This document shows positions 59,880-64,000 of a DNA stretch of 64,000 bases, piece by piece. Source of the DNA: Thinopyrum elongatum (Eukaryota > Streptophyta > Magnoliopsida > Poales > Poaceae); assembly GCA_011799875.1 (NCBI GenBank), contig CM022298.1, forward strand, positions 495,359,180 through 495,423,179, given 5' to 3'. The position numbers and the translations under genes are program-made. Positions within the stretch are counted from its first letter, which is position 1. The number at the start of each line of letters is the position of its first letter. The notes below the pieces were generated by a model, which ran no database searches, had not been told where the DNA came from, and saw only the letters and a program-made list of their open reading frames with translations.

Positions 59880-60064
59880 GAGGCGGGCTGCTTCGCCACC
59901 ACCGTGGCTTTTTAGTTGGCTTGCAGGTGATGCCTGTCTGTGTTGGGCTTGTCACTGGCTCGACCAGTGCCCTGACTAGCTATTTGGCTTCTGGTGCTCA
60001 CGGGATGGTGGTTCATGTAAAGAATATCTTTCCTTATCTTAATAAAGACCGACTTCGGCCTTTC
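59880..60064. other. Unassigned 185 bases right of Sirevirus B
   Basis: The sequence is unlike the CACTA repeats on either side. It holds CTTTCCTTATCTTAATAAAG near its end, which resembles a 3' end with a polyadenylation-like signal. No ORF is convincing. Confidence 0.3.
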
Positions 60065-60600
60065 GAATACAATCTAGACACCATATTCAACATGCAACCA
60101 CATATGACACCACGAAGGTAAATCAAGCACCTGGGATGGTGTTTCATGGCGAGCGAGATCATCAACTCCAGAGCTACGTTTACCGTTCCATCTGCTGACA
60201 ATGCACCCTTTAAAGTGACGAAACGTGTCTTGCCTTAGCACGAAGAAAGCTGGAGCGACTTCTTTCTTTTATTCCGTGCTTCTATCAACCGTTTGGCAGA
60301 GGCTGAAATACCCATGCATAAAAAACAATAGTGAGAGTATGGGTGAAGTGTGTGCAGAACTAGTGTACTGTAAAAGTAGCAGATAGCGGGTGGCTGAAAA
60401 ATAAATGACAGGAGACATATGATAGCTCTACAACATTGCATGGCAAACAAAATTAGATTCTACTCCATATGATTTTGTAATATATGAGCACAGGGATGGC
60501 TGGGAAATGCTGGTACTCCTCCAGCACACCACCACATGTGGTCCTATCAAAATAACATTCGACTGAAAATAAATAGGTCAGTCGATTTTTTTATGAGCCG
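60065..60600 (-). repeat. CACTA repeat-unit sequence resuming after Sirevirus B
   Basis: CTAGACACCATATTCAACATGCAACC and the following CACCTGGGATGGTG (about 60129-60142) align with the array left of Sirevirus B, though more diverged. This shows that Sirevirus B split one larger element. Confidence 0.6.
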
Positions 60601-61680
60601 TCCGATCTACAAGGAACGGGCAGATGGCCTTCGTCTACCTCCCACCAGTCACTGTTGACGATCTTTCTCGAACCGCCAGTGACCACCGGCCCAGACCCCT
60701 GCCTCCGCCGCCCCGCTCTCCCCTCGACGTCACACCACCGCCGTGCTTGGCAGCGCCCCCCGGCCATCCCTTTAAGCCCGGCCGACCTCCAAATCGGGCG
60801 GCAGCAGCTCCTAGGCCCCACACACCCCTAAGATAAACACTGAGGCGCTGCTTCCTCGGTGTAATAGGCGGACTAGCGCCTGTTACACCGGGGAATGCTT
60901 CCTTTAATTGGGGATCAACTGACCAGGAATTGAAATCCAGGGGGCGACGGACCTCTAGCTAAGGTGAAATAGTATATGAGGAGAAACCTTGTGCATCGCG
61001 AGTTACTAGGAACATCTAGTATCAGGAAGAAGGTGTAGGAAGAAGCGGTCAACTAGTGTCTTCTGTGGGATGAATATCGTGCAATCAGACACGTAAGATT
61101 TGCACGAATAAGGAAAGAGGAGTACCAGTTCCAGTTGCCAGTGTTGTCCTCCATATTTCACGGCGATGTTCTTCTTTTTACTGGGGAACCGATGTTTTGG
61201 AGGAGGGTGGAGCCTTGGACGAACCCATGACCAATTTTTTTACTATGTTGCGGTGGCCGTCTGTCGGCGGAGGGGAAGCATATCCGAGGCGGCGAAGGAC
61301 GGCGTAGCGGGAACAGCTCCGGTGCGGTGGACGGTGGCAACGTTGGAGCGGCAGCGGTGAGGCGCAGGACGGCGTGGTTGAACTGGCTCAGGTACGGCGC
61401 ACGTCAGCGTCCTGGAGGAAGCTCGGCCTCGGCTTCAACTACTAGCCGTGGAGGGCATTGCGGTTGCGGTGGACGACGATGTCGGGGTATCGGCTCCGGC
61501 GTGATGGAGGAGGGCAGTGGTTGATGGGTGGGATGGGGTGACGGACGGAGGACGCCGGGGTTTCGCGGTTGGTGGAGAGGTAGTTTTGGCGCCCACGGAG
61601 TACTAATGGGGAAATGGACGGGGGGCGGGGGGAGCTAAGGGGGAACCATGTTTCGGTCTGGGTCACGCTTGGTTTTGTTT
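60601..61680 (-). other. GC-rich block, possible 5' leader or first exon of the CACTA gene
   Basis: On the minus strand this is C/G-rich with CCGCCG tracts and no long convincing ORF. It lies upstream of the repeated exon-like units in the transcription direction of the gene at 39171-41501. A leader role is inference from position and composition. Confidence 0.3.
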
Positions 61681-61700
61681 TTTTTAACAGATGGGACGCG

Positions 61701-62690
61701 CTAGTTTGAAATTTGGGGAAAGTATAAACTTTGCCCCCCTCTTAAATTTCGGACCTACTGCGGGTCGGGGGTAGGACGGTAATCCCAGGTGTCCCAAATA
61801 GTGGGCGGGAACGATTTCGGCCGAGCGCATGTGTGTTTAGGCGGCCATGGTGTATGAATGTTTTTCGGAGGCGGTTGTGTGGCATCTAGATGAAGTTACA
61901 AACCTACCCCGGTTTAGACCTTTCGATGTCGGGCCGGTAGGTTTAACGGGTCGGAGTTAGAAAAGTAATTTCCTTCTACCAAACATTGGTCTCAGGTGGT
62001 TTCGGGCGAGTAGAGCCTCTTTTGGCGCTTCGTTCAAAATTTTGAAACAGAAGCATTCACGTTTAGAGTACTCTTGAACTTTGAGTATTGACCTTGTATG
62101 TTTGAAAACCTCATTAAATTATGCGCTTCTTTTTGAAATTTTGACACTTGAAAATCCTATAACTACGATTATTTTGGAATGGAGGAGGTAAATTTGAATC
62201 TATTTTGTACACGACTATATATGCTATTATGTACAAAAGCAGAGCAAAGATTGGTGCCCGCATAATTTAGGTATGATTTACAAATGCCATGATCTCGAAT
62301 TCAAATAATTGAATGGACTTCATGTTGAATTCGAATTTTTTGAACCACCTTAAGTTGAATTCAAATGTATGCTAGTTCCTAGCTAGCTATTTATAATGTT
62401 CATTGTGTAACTTTTGTATGTATAATGTGCTTTACACACACAACATGAAATATACTCACGTTTATATTTGAATTGCTAAAGCGATGCATTGTCTGGAGTT
62501 CAAAATACCGACTCTATGGATCAATTATGTTGAATAATAACATAGAGATGCTCAAATTCGATAGAATATAGAGGTCTGATGGATCAATGACCGTTCCTTA
62601 TGCGAATTGCAAATATCATGATCCCATCCTAATATTTGGATACAATTTATATTTTTAATCAATGTGTACATCAGTCTTTTACGTGTAGTT
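61701..62690. other. AT-rich unassigned sequence
   Basis: No ORF, LTR end or transposase motif is recognised. GGAATGGAGGAGGTAA at about 62176-62191 resembles one end of a Stowaway MITE, but no partner end was found. Confidence 0.4.
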
Positions 62691-63010
62691 TCACTCTTCA
62701 TAGGCCCCTCCTCACACACGCGCTAAGTTTCTCTCTCACACATACGCGCACATGGTGTATATCCATCGGTGGTCTCTCACACATGCTCACACACTCTCTC
62801 CCGAGGTGTCTTTCTCGCACACATGCTATCGATATCACCCTCCCTCCCTCTCGCAACCATTTACGATTGTTTTCACTAACCTTTGTCACAAGCACTCTTC
62901 CTCTCGCACGCATACGCACACACAATCCCCATCGACCCTTTGTCTATACATAGACCTGCCTACGTGTCTCCCACGCGCACATTATCTTTAGGCTGTCTCG
63001 CACGCATTGT
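62691..63010. repeat. CT/CA-rich low-complexity tract
   Basis: CTCTCACACACGC-type sequence with many ACACAC and CTCTCTC runs on the plus strand. The open frames are by-products of composition. Confidence 0.7.
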
Positions 63011-64000
63011 CTCTACCTCTCTTCCTAATTGACGAATATGATTCCAGCAGAGCATTCTGTAGGATGCCCCTTAAAGTTAGGTTGGATGAATGGTAATATC
63101 AGAGACAAGGGGTTACCTTAGTCGAGGACCTAGGGCTACAAATCCTAGCCGGCCTTGTCAGTGACACAGAGTCCTTCACGACTTTGGTATCTTTGCCTTG
63201 TACGACTAGTCCTCCATGGGTCTCCCTGAATGCGTCACGGGCCGACCAATGTGGCACAGGACGGAACCGACCCAAGGGCCTCACCTCGGCCCACCGGACC
63301 TCACGCGGTGACACACCCTATGCCCCTAGGTCTCGTTATCTTCTCACACCCACACATACCAATACAGACACCACACAAAATATTTTCTCCTCATGCCTCT
63401 ATCCCCACCCCCTTGCATGTACACACTCAAGGGCATCTCTCGTCATGACATCCTATTTGTCTCTCTCTCTAGACCTCTCTCATTTATCATGCTATCTCTC
63501 CCACGTCGCCCCCCCCCCGTTGGCCCCTCTATCTATGCCTCTCTCGAATACGTACACATACCCTTTCTAGGCCCTGCCAAATACGTCAACTACACATTCA
63601 CACATGTTACATCTTATCACGTGCCCCATTGATCTAAAAAGCCCTCTCTTCACATTTACTTCGCATACAACATTCCTTTTGAATAAAACCACACAAAGTG
63701 TGGCCAAAAATTTATTTTAGAATTTCTACATATATATAACATTACGAAGTTATATGGAGTATGAAAGTTAATTTGCATTGCAAGGTGCACCAAATGATAT
63801 TTATTCCGCACTGTGAACTTTTATATTTTTATACTATATATAAAGTTAGTCATAATAAAGAGAAACAAAGAGCATCTCTCTCTCCATCGCACACACCCCC
63901 TCTACGCCCTTTTCACGTACGCACACAAACTATCTCTGGGTCCTCTAAAAGTACGCCCCAGCACATCCACGCGCGTTTCATCTTTCTCTTGCGATATATA
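63011..64000. other. Unassigned sequence with further CT/CA-rich tracts
   Basis: CT/CA-rich stretches recur at about 63340-63560 and 63880-63960, with AT-rich sequence between them. A GC-richer island at about 63110-63310 shows no clear coding. No element boundary was found. Confidence 0.4.

Larger units (their letters stand above)
37629..61700 (-). mobile_element. CACTA (En/Spm-type) DNA transposon, far end not found
   Basis: The terminus CACTACAAAAAAATACAC starts at 37629 directly behind TGA, which would be the 3-bp duplication. GGCCCA-rich subterminal repeats follow, then a transposase-associated gene on the minus strand (39171-41501), a repeat array with exon-like units (to 46203) and, after Sirevirus B, repeat-unit sequence again from about 60065. 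No En/Spm transposase (the large DDE protein) is seen, so this may be a non-autonomous or incompletely covered element. The opposite terminus GTAGTG is not found before base 64000; the end given here is an estimate. Confidence 0.7.

Noticed and set aside
60624..60836. 70-codon frame starting MAFVYLPPV
   Set aside because: Pro-rich frame in a GC-rich block with overlapping frames on the other strand; no homolog recognised.
62171..62191. Stowaway MITE end
   Set aside because: Only one imperfect end (GGAATGGAGGAGGTAA) and no opposite terminus or TA duplication found.
62636..63632. Several frames of 70-130 codons rich in His/Thr/Ser/Leu
   Set aside because: They arise from CT/CA-rich low-complexity DNA.

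Overview
This window is a stack of nested transposable elements from a large-genome grass. It is most likely a Triticeae species (wheat, Aegilops or barley type): a BARE-1/WIS/Angela-type Copia element, two Maximus-like Sirevirus Copia elements, a Tat-lineage Gypsy element, an Athila-like non-autonomous LTR element, a CACTA transposon and a small hAT element account for most of the sequence. I see no ordinary host gene, no tRNA or rRNA gene and no CRISPR. The species-group call is inference from family resemblance; no database was searched.

Layout. 1-3097: GC-rich sequence, probably the LTR and leader of an element on the minus strand that runs off the window start. It interrupts Sirevirus A. 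3098 to about 21445: Sirevirus A (minus), with the extra ORF, the end of pol, gag and a partial 5' LTR. At 5866-13961 it is interrupted by a complete Athila-like LTR element (minus; TSD GGTGG; tRNA-Asp primer site; only a gag-like ORF). From about 21446 to 37628: a BARE/Angela-type element (plus), lacking its 5' end. Its pol is split by a Tat-lineage Gypsy element (23270-34860), which itself carries a 918-bp hAT element (28933-29850) inside its second RNase H domain. The Angela 3' LTR is cut at 37629 by the terminus of a CACTA transposon. The CACTA shows GGCCCA-rich subterminal repeats (to about 38880), a multi-exon transposase-associated gene (39171-41501, minus) and an array of about 1.1-kb repeats that duplicate exon-like segments (to 46203). 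Sirevirus B (46204-59879, minus) sits in that array. CACTA-like sequence resumes at about 60065. The last 2-3 kb is unassigned.

All the coding regions are decayed. Most breaks are single stop codons that keep frame, plus a few frameshifts, and catalytic motifs are often still readable. The two Sireviruses can be compared with each other. Both carry, downstream of pol, a long extra ORF preceded by a plausible splice acceptor, a 321-323 bp leader intron and a GC-rich 5' UTR, with a TATA-like box clear only in copy B. This arrangement looks like a separate transcription unit. It is my lead observation, followed by the amplified exon array of the CACTA element and an antisense B3-like ORF in the Tat element.

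Relative order of insertion, inferred from nesting: BARE/Angela precedes both Tat and CACTA; Tat precedes hAT; CACTA precedes Sirevirus B; Sirevirus A precedes the Athila-like element and the 1-3097 element. Sirevirus B is young: by eye about seven mismatches and one indel separate its two LTRs over some 556 bp.
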